From the NCBI GenBank assembly GCA_016871275.1, contig VFZG01000008.1:62001-126000 (forward strand): a stretch of 64,000 bases of DNA, read 5' to 3'. This document shows positions 10,782 through 19,140 of the stretch, piece by piece. The notes below the pieces were generated by a model. It searched no databases. It worked only from the letters and a program-made list of their open reading frames with translations, and was not told the origin of the DNA. Source of the DNA: Acidimicrobiia bacterium. GTDB lineage: Bacteria > Acidobacteriota > Vicinamibacteria > Vicinamibacterales > UBA2999. The stretch's first letter is position 1. Each line of letters opens with the position of its first letter. The position numbers and the translations under genes were made by a program.

Positions 10782-11555
10782 ATGGATCTGGGACTCACCG
10801 GGAAGGTTGCGATCGTCACCGGCGGCAGCCGCGGACTGGGGCGTGCCGCCGCCGCTGCCCTGGCGGCGGAAGGCGCGCACGTGATCGTGTGCGCACGCGG
10901 CGAGGACGTGCTGCAGAGCGCCGCCGCCGATCTGCAAGAGACCGCGGCCGCCGGCGCCCGAGTGGTGCCGGTCGTCGCTGACGTATCCACCGAAGCCGGC
11001 GTGAAGCAGGTGATTGATGCGGCCGCCGGCGAGTTCGGCCGCATCGATATCGTCGTCAACAACGTGGGCCTGGCCCGGGGCGCGGATCTCGAATCCACCA
11101 CCGATGCCGACTGGCAGGAGGCCTTCGACCAGACGTTGTTTCCGGCGATTCGAATGTCGCGCCTCGCGGCGCCCTATCTTCGCAAGCAGGGCGGCGCGAT
11201 CGTGATGGTCTCGTCCATCTTCGGCCGTGAATCCGGTGGCCGCATGACCTACAACGCGGTAAAGGCGGCGGAGATCAGCCTCACCAAATCGCTGGCGCAG
11301 CAGCTGGCGAAGGATCAGATCCGGGTGGTCTCGGTGGCGCCGGGCTCCATCCTGTTCGAAGGCGGTTCCTGGTGGAAGCGGCAACAGGCCGATCCGGCCG
11401 GCATCGCGGCCTTCATCAAGCAGGAGTTGCCGTTCGGCCGCTTTGGCACGCCCGACGAAGTGGGCGCGGCGATCGCATTCCTCGCATCGCCCAAAGCCAG
11501 CTGGATCAGCGGCACCACAGTGGTCGTCGACGGCTGCCAGTCGCGGATGTTCTAA
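10782..11555 (+). CDS. Short-chain dehydrogenase/reductase
   Basis: A 257-residue classical SDR that would oxidise or reduce a hydroxyl/keto group with NAD(P). The cofactor motif is TGGSRGLG near residue 13, NNVG replaces the usual NNAG near 90, and the catalytic set is Ser in MVSSIFG with Y-x-x-x-K in TYNAVKAAE (about 154-158). The C-terminal PGSILFEGGSW and WISGTTVVVDG are typical of FabG-like members. It is the third gene of the hydrolase/DUF547/SDR operon. The substrate is unknown. Confidence 0.9.
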   Translation: MDLGLTGKVAIVTGGSRGLGRAAAAALAAEGAHVIVCARGEDVLQSAAADLQETAAAGARVVPVVADVSTEAGVKQVIDAAAGEFGRIDIVVNNVGLARGADLESTTDADWQEAFDQTLFPAIRMSRLAAPYLRKQGGAIVMVSSIFGRESGGRMTYNAVKAAEISLTKSLAQQLAKDQIRVVSVAPGSILFEGGSWWKRQQADPAGIAAFIKQELPFGRFGTPDEVGAAIAFLASPKASWISGTTVVVDGCQSRMF

Positions 11556-11557
11556 GG

Positions 11558-11589
11558 CGGGCCGTCGGGCAGTCGGGCTGTCAGGCGCG
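11558..11589 (+). repeat. Period-8 degenerate tandem array
   Basis: Units CGGGCCGT, CGGGCAGT, CGGGCTGT and CAGGCGCG begin three bases after the SDR stop and run into the last codons of the convergent permease gene (its stop is at 11581-11583). It is the same unit family as at 7187. Confidence 0.7.
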
Positions 11590-12900
11590 GTTCTTGAAGA
11601 ACAGGTAGTAGACCGGCAGCCCCAGCAGCACTACGCCGAAGGTGACCGACGTCCACACCGGATCGGTGATGAGTGCGTTGATTACCAGGTAGATAGCCGC
11701 GGCAATGAACACGGCCGGCACGAACGGGTATCCCACCACCTTGTAAGGGCGCTCCAGGTTCGGCTGCGAGCGTCGCAGCGTGTAGATGGCGGCGACGCTG
11801 AGGGCGTAGAACGGCCACATGGCCAGCACGAAGGTGTCGGTCAACTGCTCGAAGGTTTGCGTCATCACCATCGCCACGCCAAGCACGCACGCCAGCGAGA
11901 TGGCCACGTGGGGCGTCTTCCAGGTCGGATGCACACGGGCGATTGGTTCGAACAGCAGCTGGTCGTCGGCCATCGCGAAGAAGATGCGCGGCGAGGCGAG
12001 CATGCTGCCCATCAGCGATCCGAACGTCGAGATCATCACAATTACCGACACGAACGACACGCCAATCTGCCCAAACAGCGCGCCCATGGTGTCGGCGGAG
12101 ATCAACCGCGACTTCGCCAGGACGCCGATGGGGTTGATGTAGAGGTAGGCGGCGTTGGCGGTCAGGTAAATGGCGATGATCAGCAGCGTGCCGATGATGA
12201 TGGCGCGCGGCAGGTTGCGTTGCGGATCCTTGACCTCGCCGCTCGCGAAGGTCAGGTCGGCGAAGCCGTCGTAGGCCCACATCACCGAAATCAGCGCCAG
12301 GCCGAACAGGCCGGCATCGACGGCGGCACCGGTGGATTGGAAATTCGTGAACGACCCGCCCACGCTGCCGCCCATCAGGAACGAGGCGAGCACCAGGATG
12401 GTGAGGGCGCCGAACTTGCAGATCGTGGAGATGCCGGCAAACAGCGCGCCGAACTGCACGCCGATGATGTTGGTGGCGCCGGCAATGATGATGGCGCCCG
12501 CAGCAAGATAGTCGGCCCAGTCCCCGTGCAACGCCGGATCGAGGCCCACGACGCGCAGGAAATACTCGCCGAACACCGACGATATGCCGCCCAGCGCGGC
12601 CGCGCGGATCAGCACCAGCTGCGCCCAGCCGTACAAGAACCCGAACGGACGGCCCCAGCCTTCCCGCAAGTAGACGTACATGCCGCCGGTTTCCGGCATC
12701 GACGCCGACAACTCGGCGAACGCCAGCGCGCCGCAGAGGACGATGAGGCCGCCGAGGATCCAGACGCCCATCATCCACATCGGATCGGGCACGCGCGTGG
12801 CAATGCCAGCGGGCGTCCGGAAAATGCCGCCGCCGATCGTGATGCCGATCACCAAGCCGATGGAGCTCCACAATCCGAGCCTGCGGGCCAGCGTTGCCAT
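11581..12900 (-). CDS. APC-superfamily amino acid permease
   Basis: A 439-residue inner-membrane transporter with about 12 hydrophobic helices. The first helix carries GLVIGITIGGGIFRTPAGIA, the glycine-rich unwound-helix motif of APC (LAT/CAT-like) amino acid exchangers. The ends are cytoplasmic and Arg-rich (MATLARRLGLW). I start at ATG 12900; an upstream in-frame extension to 13041 would overlap the divergent mrfA start and adds a Pro/His-rich segment with no membrane character. It is convergent with the SDR operon and divergent from mrfA. The amino acid carried cannot be named from sequence. Confidence 0.88.
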   Translation of the reverse strand: MATLARRLGLWSSIGLVIGITIGGGIFRTPAGIATRVPDPMWMMGVWILGGLIVLCGALAFAELSASMPETGGMYVYLREGWGRPFGFLYGWAQLVLIRAAALGGISSVFGEYFLRVVGLDPALHGDWADYLAAGAIIIAGATNIIGVQFGALFAGISTICKFGALTILVLASFLMGGSVGGSFTNFQSTGAAVDAGLFGLALISVMWAYDGFADLTFASGEVKDPQRNLPRAIIIGTLLIIAIYLTANAAYLYINPIGVLAKSRLISADTMGALFGQIGVSFVSVIVMISTFGSLMGSMLASPRIFFAMADDQLLFEPIARVHPTWKTPHVAISLACVLGVAMVMTQTFEQLTDTFVLAMWPFYALSVAAIYTLRRSQPNLERPYKVVGYPFVPAVFIAAAIYLVINALITDPVWTSVTFGVVLLGLPVYYLFFKNRA

Positions 12901-13039
12901 ATGGGCGTGAATCCTATCGTCTGGGGCGCGATCCGTCCACGCATTCACTCCGGCTGCGGGGTGGTGCGGATAAGACGGCGGCTTTCGATTCACTTTCGCC
13001 TTTCGCCGGGTGATCGTGTAGCATTGCACACGGTTACTC

Positions 13040-15514
13040 ATGGCTCTACCAGCGCGACGGCCTCACGAGCACAAGCAGGTCGCGCTCCACAACGCGCTCA
13101 CGGTCTTGAACTCGGGGGCAGAGCTCGACCGCCCCGACACCCCGGACGAGGTGGTCACCGCCGTCCGGCGCCTGCCGGCGGTTGAAGCGGCCTACGCGCC
13201 GTTCCCCGACGACATCGATCCTCGTCTGAAGGCCGCGTTCGAGGCGCGCGGCGTGCATCAGCTCTATTCGCACCAGGCGGAAGCGTGTGCGCACGTTGCC
13301 GCCGGACGCCAGGTCGTTGTCACGACCCCGACAGCATCAGGCAAGACGCTCTGCTACAACCTGCCGGTGCTCGATCGCATTCTGAAGAAGCCGTCGTCGC
13401 GCGCGCTGTACCTGTTTCCCACCAAGGCGCTGGCGCAGGATCAAATGGCGGAGCTGCACCAGCTGGCCGCCGCTCTCAAAGACGCTGGCATTGGGGAGGT
13501 CGGCGGCGAGGGATTGGGCATCCACACCTACGACGGCGATACGCCGCAGGATGCCAGGCGGACGATTCGCACCCGGGCACACATCGTGCTGAGCAATCCC
13601 GACATGGTGCACTCCGGGATCCTCCCGCACCATCCGCGGTGGGCGAAGCTCTTCGAGAACCTCGACTTCATCGTCATCGACGAACTGCACGCCTATCGCG
13701 GCGTGTTCGGCAGCCACTTGACGAACGTGCTGCGGCGGCTGCAGCGCATCTGCCGGCACTACGGATCGAATCCGCAGTTCATCTGCTCGTCGGCGACCAT
13801 CGCCAACCCTGCCGAGCTCGCCGAGCGCCTGGCCGAGAAGCCGTTCGCGCTGGTGGAGAAGAGCGGCGCGCCGCGCGGCGAGAAGTTCTTCGTGTTCGTG
13901 AATCCGCCGGTGGTGAATCGCGAACTGGGCATCCGCCGCTCGTACATTGCGGAGTCCCGCCGCGTCGCGGGCGAGTTCCTGCGCCAGAACCTGCAAGTCA
14001 TCGTGTTTGCGCAGAGCCGGCTGTCGACCGAGATCCTCACCACGTACTTGAAGGAAGACTTCGAGGATGTGCCGGGCATGCCCGAGCGCATTCGCGGCTA
14101 CCGCGGCGGCTACCTGCCGCTGCGGCGGCGGGAGATCGAGAAAGGGCTGCGCGCCGGCCAGGTGCGCGGCGTGGTATCCACCAACGCCCTCGAGCTGGGC
14201 ATCGACATTGGTGCGCTCGATGTCTGCGTGATGGCCGGCTATCCCGGCACGATTGCCTCCACCTGGCAGCGGGCCGGCCGCGCCGGCCGGCGGCGGGGGC
14301 AGTCGGCGGCGGTGATGGTCGCCTCGAGCGCGCCGATCGACCAGTTCGTGGCGCGTCATCCGTCGTTCTTCTTCGACGCCTCGCCGGAGCACGCGCTGGT
14401 GAATCCCGACAACCTGCACATCCTGGTCGATCACGTGAAGTGCGCGGCGTTCGAGCTGCCGTTCACCACCGAAGAGCACTATGGCCAGGTGAATGTGCAG
14501 GAGGTGTTGGGCATTCTGCAGGAATCGGGGCTGGTGCATCGCTCGGGGGGTGAAGACGCGGCAGGGCAGTGGCACTGGACCAGCGAGTCGTACCCGGCCA
14601 ACGCGGTCAGCCTGCGGTCGGTGTCGTCCGACAATTTCGTGATCACCGATCACACCCACGGCTCGAAGGTGATTGGCGAGACGGATTTCACCAGCGCCTT
14701 GTCGACGCTGCATCCCAAGGCGATTTACATGGTCGAGGGCAGGATCTTCCAGGTTGAAGAGCTCGACTTCGTGGGCCGCAAGGCGCACGTGCGCGAAGTG
14801 GACTGCGACTACTACACGACCGCGATCACCTACACGAAGGTGACGATCCTCGATCGCTTCGCGGAGGATGCGCCGAAGGTCGCGCTGCACGGCGAAGTGC
14901 GCGTGGTCTCGCGCGTCGTCGGGTTCAAGAAGATTCGTTTCCAGACCAATGAGAATGTGGGCTCCGGCGAGCTCGACCTGCCGGAGCAGCAGATGCACAC
15001 CACCGCCTACTGGCTGGAGCTGCCGCTGCCGTTGATGAACGCGCTGCCGTACGCGTCCGACGATCGCCGCGACGGCGTCATCGGCCTGGCGTTCGCGATG
15101 AAACAGGTGGCGCAGCTGCTGCTGATGTGCGACGCGAGGGATATTGGGCTGTCCGTGAATACCGACGACCCCGACGGATCCGCAACCGCCCCGTCTCGCC
15201 GCAGCGCCGACGGCGCGACGGCGGAAACGCCACGCATTTTCATCTACGACGCCTATCCCGGCGGCATTGGCTTCAGCGCGCCGCTATGGGGCATGCAGCA
15301 GGAACTGCTCGAGAAGACCAGCGCGTTGATCGCCGGCTGTGATTGCGACAGCGGCTGCCCGATGTGCGTGGGACCGGTCGGTGAAACGGGCCCGCTCGCA
15401 AAGCAGGTCGCGCTGCGGATGCTCCAACACTTACAGGTGTCGACTCTTGACGGTTCGTCAGAGGATTTGTCGACCGTCGCGCGAAGCGCGAAGGTGGAAG
15501 AAGTGCCTTTCTAG
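13040..15514 (+). CDS. mrfA: DEXH-box helicase with C-terminal DUF1998 zinc domain (MrfA/YprA)
   Basis: An 824-residue superfamily 2 helicase of the YprA/Hrq1 group. Bacillus MrfA works with MrfB in repair of mitomycin C damage. Walker A is TPTASGKTL (Lys102), box II is DELH in IVIDELHAYRG near 214, and the group signature PDMVHSGILPHHPRW precedes it. Motif VI is WQRAGRAGRR. The C-terminal domain ends with AGCDCDSGCPMCVGP, the four-cysteine site expected for DUF1998. ATG 13040. The next gene starts immediately after the stop codon and encodes the MrfB-type exonuclease, which makes the assignment stronger than homology alone. Confidence 0.9.
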   Translation: MALPARRPHEHKQVALHNALTVLNSGAELDRPDTPDEVVTAVRRLPAVEAAYAPFPDDIDPRLKAAFEARGVHQLYSHQAEACAHVAAGRQVVVTTPTASGKTLCYNLPVLDRILKKPSSRALYLFPTKALAQDQMAELHQLAAALKDAGIGEVGGEGLGIHTYDGDTPQDARRTIRTRAHIVLSNPDMVHSGILPHHPRWAKLFENLDFIVIDELHAYRGVFGSHLTNVLRRLQRICRHYGSNPQFICSSATIANPAELAERLAEKPFALVEKSGAPRGEKFFVFVNPPVVNRELGIRRSYIAESRRVAGEFLRQNLQVIVFAQSRLSTEILTTYLKEDFEDVPGMPERIRGYRGGYLPLRRREIEKGLRAGQVRGVVSTNALELGIDIGALDVCVMAGYPGTIASTWQRAGRAGRRRGQSAAVMVASSAPIDQFVARHPSFFFDASPEHALVNPDNLHILVDHVKCAAFELPFTTEEHYGQVNVQEVLGILQESGLVHRSGGEDAAGQWHWTSESYPANAVSLRSVSSDNFVITDHTHGSKVIGETDFTSALSTLHPKAIYMVEGRIFQVEELDFVGRKAHVREVDCDYYTTAITYTKVTILDRFAEDAPKVALHGEVRVVSRVVGFKKIRFQTNENVGSGELDLPEQQMHTTAYWLELPLPLMNALPYASDDRRDGVIGLAFAMKQVAQLLLMCDARDIGLSVNTDDPDGSATAPSRRSADGATAETPRIFIYDAYPGGIGFSAPLWGMQQELLEKTSALIAGCDCDSGCPMCVGPVGETGPLAKQVALRMLQHLQVSTLDGSSEDLSTVARSAKVEEVPF

Positions 15515-16894
15515 ATGGCCACGCTCGATCGCCTTCGCGACATCGTCAGGACCCGCCGCCCCTCGGCGGTGCCGGCCGTCGAGCCGGGTGCCGGCGCGCG
15601 GGAACCCCATGAGCCGCCTCACTCGCACGCGCGTCTCGCGCCGCCGGCGCCGGCCGACCCGACGCGCGCGGCGCTCGAGCTGGGCGGCGCCCTGGTCGAG
15701 CACGCCGATGGCGCGGTGATTGTCGTCGATCGCGCCTACACGGCCGATGATCGGCACGGGCGCACGCCGGTCGGCGAGATTGCCTCGACTATCACCGGGG
15801 GCGCCGACGCGCTGCGCCTGATGGGGAAGGCCTGGCCATCCGCCCAGGGCGTTGGCGGCAGTCCGCCCGGAGAGACGGGCGGTGGGCCACTGCTGTTTCT
15901 CGATCTCGAGACCACCGGTCTGTTTGGCGGCGCGGGCACGCAGGCGTTTCTCGCGGGCTGCGCGTCGATTGAGGGCACGTCGATCCGCGTGCGCCAGTTC
16001 CTGATGCCGGGCTTCGAGCACGAACGCGCCGTGCTGCGCGCGCTGCAGTCGTGGGCGGCTGATCACGGCGCCCTCTGCACGTTCAACGGCCGCACCTTCG
16101 ACGTGCCCCTGATCGAGACGCGCTTCCTGTTCCATCGCATGCCGTGCCCGCTCGACGGCGTCCCACACCTCGACATGCTGCACCCGTCGCGCCGCATGTG
16201 GCAACAGCGTCCGCTCGCGACCGGCACGCCCGACCCGGATGACTCCAGCTGCTCGCTGTCGGTGCTCGAGAAGCAGATTGCCGGACTGCATCGCGTGGGC
16301 GATGTGCCCGGCTACGAGATCCCGTCGCGCTTCTTCAACTTCGTCCGCACCGGCGACGCCCGCCCGCTGGAGGCGGTGATGGAGCACAACCGGCTCGACC
16401 TGCTGTCACTGGCGGCGGTCCTGGCGCGGGCAATAGTGCTGATCACGAACGGCCCGGCGGCCTCGACGACCGCGCAGCAGGCCTACGGCCTGGCGCGCGT
16501 CTACGAGCGCGGCGGCGAATACGACAATGCGGAAGCGGCGCTGCTCAAGACGATTGAGTTCGCCAGGCGTGTCGGCCTCGAGCCCGAGGTGCACGGTGAA
16601 GCGCTCCGCCGGCTGGCCTGGATCCGCCGCCGCGATCGCCGTCCACACGAGGCTGCCGAGGCGTGGCGCGAGCTGGTCGTCCTGCCGCGTTGCGCGGCGG
16701 CGCTGCGCCGCGAAGCCAGGGAGGCGCTGGCGATCCACCACGAGCATCGACTCAAGGATCTGCAGACGGCGCGGGCCCACGCGCTCGATCTGCTGGCCGA
16801 CGGCACGGCCAATCCGGCCCGCCTACAGCATCGCCTCGATCGCATCGAGCGCAAGCTGGCCCGCTACATGGAACCAACGCTCCCCCTGCAATAG
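15515..16894 (+). CDS. mrfB: DEDD exonuclease with TPR tail (MrfB/YprB)
   Basis: A 459-residue ribonuclease H-fold exonuclease, the partner of MrfA. The acidic residues are visible in order: Asp130 and Glu132 in LFLDLETTG, Asp196 in TFNGRTFDVPL, and the last acidic position in HNRLDLLSL (His291, Asp295). Residues 310-459 are helical repeats (YGLARVYERGGEYDNAEAAL and similar), matching the TPR part of Bacillus MrfB. A variable N-terminal 110 residues precedes the nuclease domain. ATG 15515 directly follows the mrfA TAG, so the two are translationally coupled. Expected function is degradation of damaged DNA strands after MrfA remodelling. Confidence 0.87.
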   Translation: MATLDRLRDIVRTRRPSAVPAVEPGAGAREPHEPPHSHARLAPPAPADPTRAALELGGALVEHADGAVIVVDRAYTADDRHGRTPVGEIASTITGGADALRLMGKAWPSAQGVGGSPPGETGGGPLLFLDLETTGLFGGAGTQAFLAGCASIEGTSIRVRQFLMPGFEHERAVLRALQSWAADHGALCTFNGRTFDVPLIETRFLFHRMPCPLDGVPHLDMLHPSRRMWQQRPLATGTPDPDDSSCSLSVLEKQIAGLHRVGDVPGYEIPSRFFNFVRTGDARPLEAVMEHNRLDLLSLAAVLARAIVLITNGPAASTTAQQAYGLARVYERGGEYDNAEAALLKTIEFARRVGLEPEVHGEALRRLAWIRRRDRRPHEAAEAWRELVVLPRCAAALRREAREALAIHHEHRLKDLQTARAHALDLLADGTANPARLQHRLDRIERKLARYMEPTLPLQ

Positions 16895-16999
16895 CCTGAG
16901 GGGCCTCACGAAAAGCTCGAACCCTGTTGCGTGATGGACCAAGCGTCTGCAGGGCAGAAAGTCCCGCTACCGCCCGTATACTGTGCCTGCTCGCTGTCC

Positions 17000-17173
17000 A
17001 TGCCCGCCCTCACGCCCGGCACCCGCCTCGGTCCCGACGAGATCCTCAACGCCATTGGTGCGGGTGGCATGGGCCAGGTGTATCGCGGGCGCGACACGCG
17101 GCTGGACCGCGTGGTCGCCATCACGGTGCTGGCCGCGAACCTGGCGGCGGACGTGCCGACGACGCCTCGCTGA
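17000..17173 (+). pseudogene. Truncated Ser/Thr protein kinase relic (PknB type)
   Basis: Fifty-seven codons encode the first 55 or so residues of a bacterial Hanks-type kinase and then stop at TGA 17171. GTRLGPDEIL, AIGAGGMGQVYRGRDTRL and VVAITVLAANLAAD align with the usual GTRLGPYEIL, the glycine-rich P-loop and VAIKVLP. The catalytic lysine of VAIK is replaced by Thr and the rest of the kinase is absent, so it cannot be active. Such kinases are very numerous in Acidobacteriota. The decay left the fragment between mrfB and the AtoE-like gene. Confidence 0.75.
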
Positions 17174-17182
17174 TGACTCCCC

Positions 17183-18616
17183 ATGGATGAGCGACCAGGC
17201 TTCGTTGCCAGGACCGCGCTGCGGCTGACGGCGTGGACCGAACGCTGGATTCCCGACGCGTTCATCTTCGCGCTGCTTGCCACGGTGATCGTGTTCGTCG
17301 CGGCGCTGATCTGGACGCCCTCGACCACCGGGCAGGTGATCGATGCATGGGGCGGCGGCTTCTGGGACTTGATCCCGTTCACGCTGCAAATGTCGCTGAT
17401 CATCATCACCGGCCACGTGCTGGCGACCTCGGCGCCGATGGTCAAAGCGATTCGCTCGATCGCCGGCTGGCCGCGCACGCCGCGCGGCGCGATTGCGCTG
17501 GTGACGTTCTTCGCGATGGTCACGTCGTGGTTCAACTGGGGCTTCAGCCTGATCTTCAGCGCGGTGCTGGCGAAGGAAGTGGCGCGGCGCGTGGCCGGCG
17601 CCGACTATCGCGCGTTGGCGGCCGCGAGCCTGATGGGCATTGGCAGCATCTGGGCCCAGGGGCTGAGCGGATCGGCGGCGCTGCAAATGGCGACGCCCGG
17701 GGCGCTGCAGCCGGCGATTCGCGAGATCGTCGCCGGCGGCGGCGTGGTGCCGGGCGGCATCATCCCGTTCCGCGACACCATCTTCCTGTGGCAGAGCCTC
17801 GTCTCGGTGCTCGTCGAGATCGTGGTGGTGGTGTTCGTGATGTGGCTGGCGACCCCGCCCGCGGCGCGCGCCAGGACGGCGCGGATGCTCGGCGTCGAGC
17901 TGGGCGAAAGTGAAGGGCCCGCCTTCGCCAACGCTACGGCGGGCGAGCCAAGCCCCCAGATTCCTCCGGGGGCTTGGCTCGAGCACTCACCGGCGCTCAA
18001 CTGGCTGATTGCCGCGATGGGCTTCGCGTTCCTGTACCGCTACTTCGGGCGCGCCGCCGAGCCGCTCAATGCCCTCAGCGTCAACATCATCAACTTCACG
18101 TTCCTGATGTTCGGCATTCTGCTGCACCGCACGCCGGCCCGGTTGATGCAGGCCGTGGCCAACGCCACGCCGGCGGTGTGGGGCGTGATCCTGCAGTTTC
18201 CGTTCTACGCCGGCATTGCCGCCATCATCACCACCACCCACCTCAACGAGCAGATCGCCAACGCATTCGTCGGCATTTCCACCCGCGAGAGTTTCCCGGC
18301 GGTGGTCGCGATCTATTCCGCGGTGCTCGGCGTGTTCGTGCCGTCCGGCGGATCGAAGTGGGTGATCGAAGCGCCCTACGTGATGGCCGCCGCCCACGAA
18401 TTGAAGGTGCATCTTGGATGGGTGGTGGCGTCCTACGATCTCGGCGAGGCGATCGCCAACCTGCTGCAGCCGTTCTGGATGCTGCCGACGCTGGGGATGT
18501 TGGGGCTGCGCGCCCGCGACGTCATGGGCTACACCTTCATGGTCGCGCTGGTGCTGACGCCGGTGGTGATCCTGCTGGTGACGTTGCTCGGCGCCACGTT
18601 GTCGTACCCGCTTTAA
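17183..18616 (+). CDS. atoE: AtoE-family short-chain fatty acid transporter
   Basis: A 477-residue inner-membrane protein with about 11-12 hydrophobic segments. It matches the AtoE (TIGR00366) pattern from its first residues: WTERWIPDAFIFALLAT, WGGGFWDLIPFTLQMSLIII, SWFNWGFSLIFSAVLAKE and PSGGSKWVIEAPY near the C-terminus. AtoE proteins take up short-chain fatty acids such as acetoacetate or butyrate. Residues 246-268 (about bases 17917-17984) are encoded by a pair of palindromic repeats and interrupt a loop between helices, so the family's usual length is exceeded there. The start is ATG 17183, ten bases after the kinase relic. No fatty acid catabolic genes are adjacent. Confidence 0.88.
   Translation: MDERPGFVARTALRLTAWTERWIPDAFIFALLATVIVFVAALIWTPSTTGQVIDAWGGGFWDLIPFTLQMSLIIITGHVLATSAPMVKAIRSIAGWPRTPRGAIALVTFFAMVTSWFNWGFSLIFSAVLAKEVARRVAGADYRALAAASLMGIGSIWAQGLSGSAALQMATPGALQPAIREIVAGGGVVPGGIIPFRDTIFLWQSLVSVLVEIVVVVFVMWLATPPAARARTARMLGVELGESEGPAFANATAGEPSPQIPPGAWLEHSPALNWLIAAMGFAFLYRYFGRAAEPLNALSVNIINFTFLMFGILLHRTPARLMQAVANATPAVWGVILQFPFYAGIAAIITTTHLNEQIANAFVGISTRESFPAVVAIYSAVLGVFVPSGGSKWVIEAPYVMAAAHELKVHLGWVVASYDLGEAIANLLQPFWMLPTLGMLGLRARDVMGYTFMVALVLTPVVILLVTLLGATLSYPL
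17917..17981 (+). repeat. REP-like double palindrome inside the atoE coding sequence
   Basis: Two adjoining hairpins lie in frame within atoE. The first pairs GCCCGCC (17917-17923) with GGCGGGC (17938-17944). The second is a perfect 14-base inverted repeat, CGAGCCAAGCCCCC (17944-17957) and GGGGGCTTGGCTCG (17968-17981), with a 10-base loop. The first arm starts with GCCCGCCTTCGC, a word also found in the palindrome at 43749. The reading frame stays open through the element. Confidence 0.7.
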
Positions 18617-18708
18617 GCGCCGCCGAGTCCAACCGCCTGCCGCAGGTCGGCACGGCTCGACCAGCGGGTGCCAGGCCAGGTCGATCCGTTCCTGACGGAA
18701 TACGCGCG

Positions 18709-18987
18709 CTAATTCTTCGTTTTCTGGGCGGTCTTCTTCGCAGTTACGGCCTTCTTGGCCTTTGCCGCGGTCTTGCGCTGTTCGGAGGTCTGCGCGCCGA
18801 ACTTCTTGGTGAAGCGGTCAACGCGGCCTTCGGTGTCGATCAGCTTCTGGCGTCCCGTGAAGAAGGGATGGCAGTTGGAGCAGATGTCGAGGTGCAGTTC
18901 CTTGCTGGTGCTGCGGGTCTGCCAGGAGGCGCCGCAGGCGCAATGGACGGTGATTTCCTTGTATTCAGGATGGATGTTCGGCTTCAC
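18709..18987 (-). CDS. rpmE: 50S ribosomal protein L31, zinc-binding type
   Basis: A 92-residue ribosomal protein beginning [12 protein letters not shown], the hallmark of L31. Cys16, Cys18, Cys36 and Cys39 form the zinc site, so this is the C+ paralogue. The C-terminal 25 residues are an Ala/Lys-rich tail longer than in E. coli (70 residues) and likely contact rRNA. The start is GTG 18987 with AAGGA eight bases upstream. It is transcribed alone on the minus strand behind its own promoter and a structured leader. Confidence 0.95.
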   Translation of the reverse strand: MKPNIHPEYKEITVHCACGASWQTRSTSKELHLDICSNCHPFFTGRQKLIDTEGRVDRFTKKFGAQTSEQRKTAAKAKKAVTAKKTAQKTKN

Positions 18988-19000
18988 GATCGGTGTCCTT

Positions 19001-19053
19001 CTGCCGGGACCGGGGCAGCGGGTCTAGGGCGTCCATTCCACCCACTCCCGCAT
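19001..19053 (-). other. Leader with a 9-residue ORF and hairpin upstream of rpmE
   Basis: On the minus strand, ATG 19053 opens a short frame reading MREWVEWTP before TAG at 19024-19026, with two Trp codons. Immediately after it a stem CTGCC/GGCAG (19014-19018 with 19001-19005) forms just upstream of the rpmE Shine-Dalgarno sequence. It may be a leader peptide plus attenuating hairpin controlling L31, or coincidence in a 90-base leader. No clear ribosome binding site precedes the short frame. Confidence 0.25.
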
Positions 19054-19084
19054 GTCCACTTACCGGCGGTCTTGCGAAACCCCA

Positions 19085-19090
19085 ATCATA
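19085..19090 (-). promoter_or_regulatory. Candidate -10 element of the rpmE promoter
   Basis: The minus strand reads TATGAT here, 5 of 6 matches to the -10 consensus, and would start transcription near 19077, leaving a leader of about 90 bases before rpmE. No good -35 hexamer is present at the right distance; the expected position falls in the tandem array beginning at 19100. Confidence 0.35.
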
Positions 19091-19099
19091 GCAGGGTGG

Positions 19100-19139
19100 T
19101 AGGCCAATAGGCGAATAGGCCGATAGGCCAAGAGCTCGG
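19100..19139 (+). repeat. Period-8 degenerate tandem array
   Basis: TAGGCCAA, TAGGCGAA, TAGGCCGA and TAGGCCAA are followed by a decayed unit GAGCTCGG. The array ends one base before the aguA stop codon (19141-19143). The second unit resembles the GCGAACGG units at 33385 when read in another phase. Confidence 0.75.
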
Positions 19140-19140
19140 G

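Noticed and set aside
18649-18711. Short frame ending in a TAA just before rpmE ([18 protein letters not shown])
   Set aside because: Too short, no start or domain; may be a gene relic but there is nothing to support an assignment.
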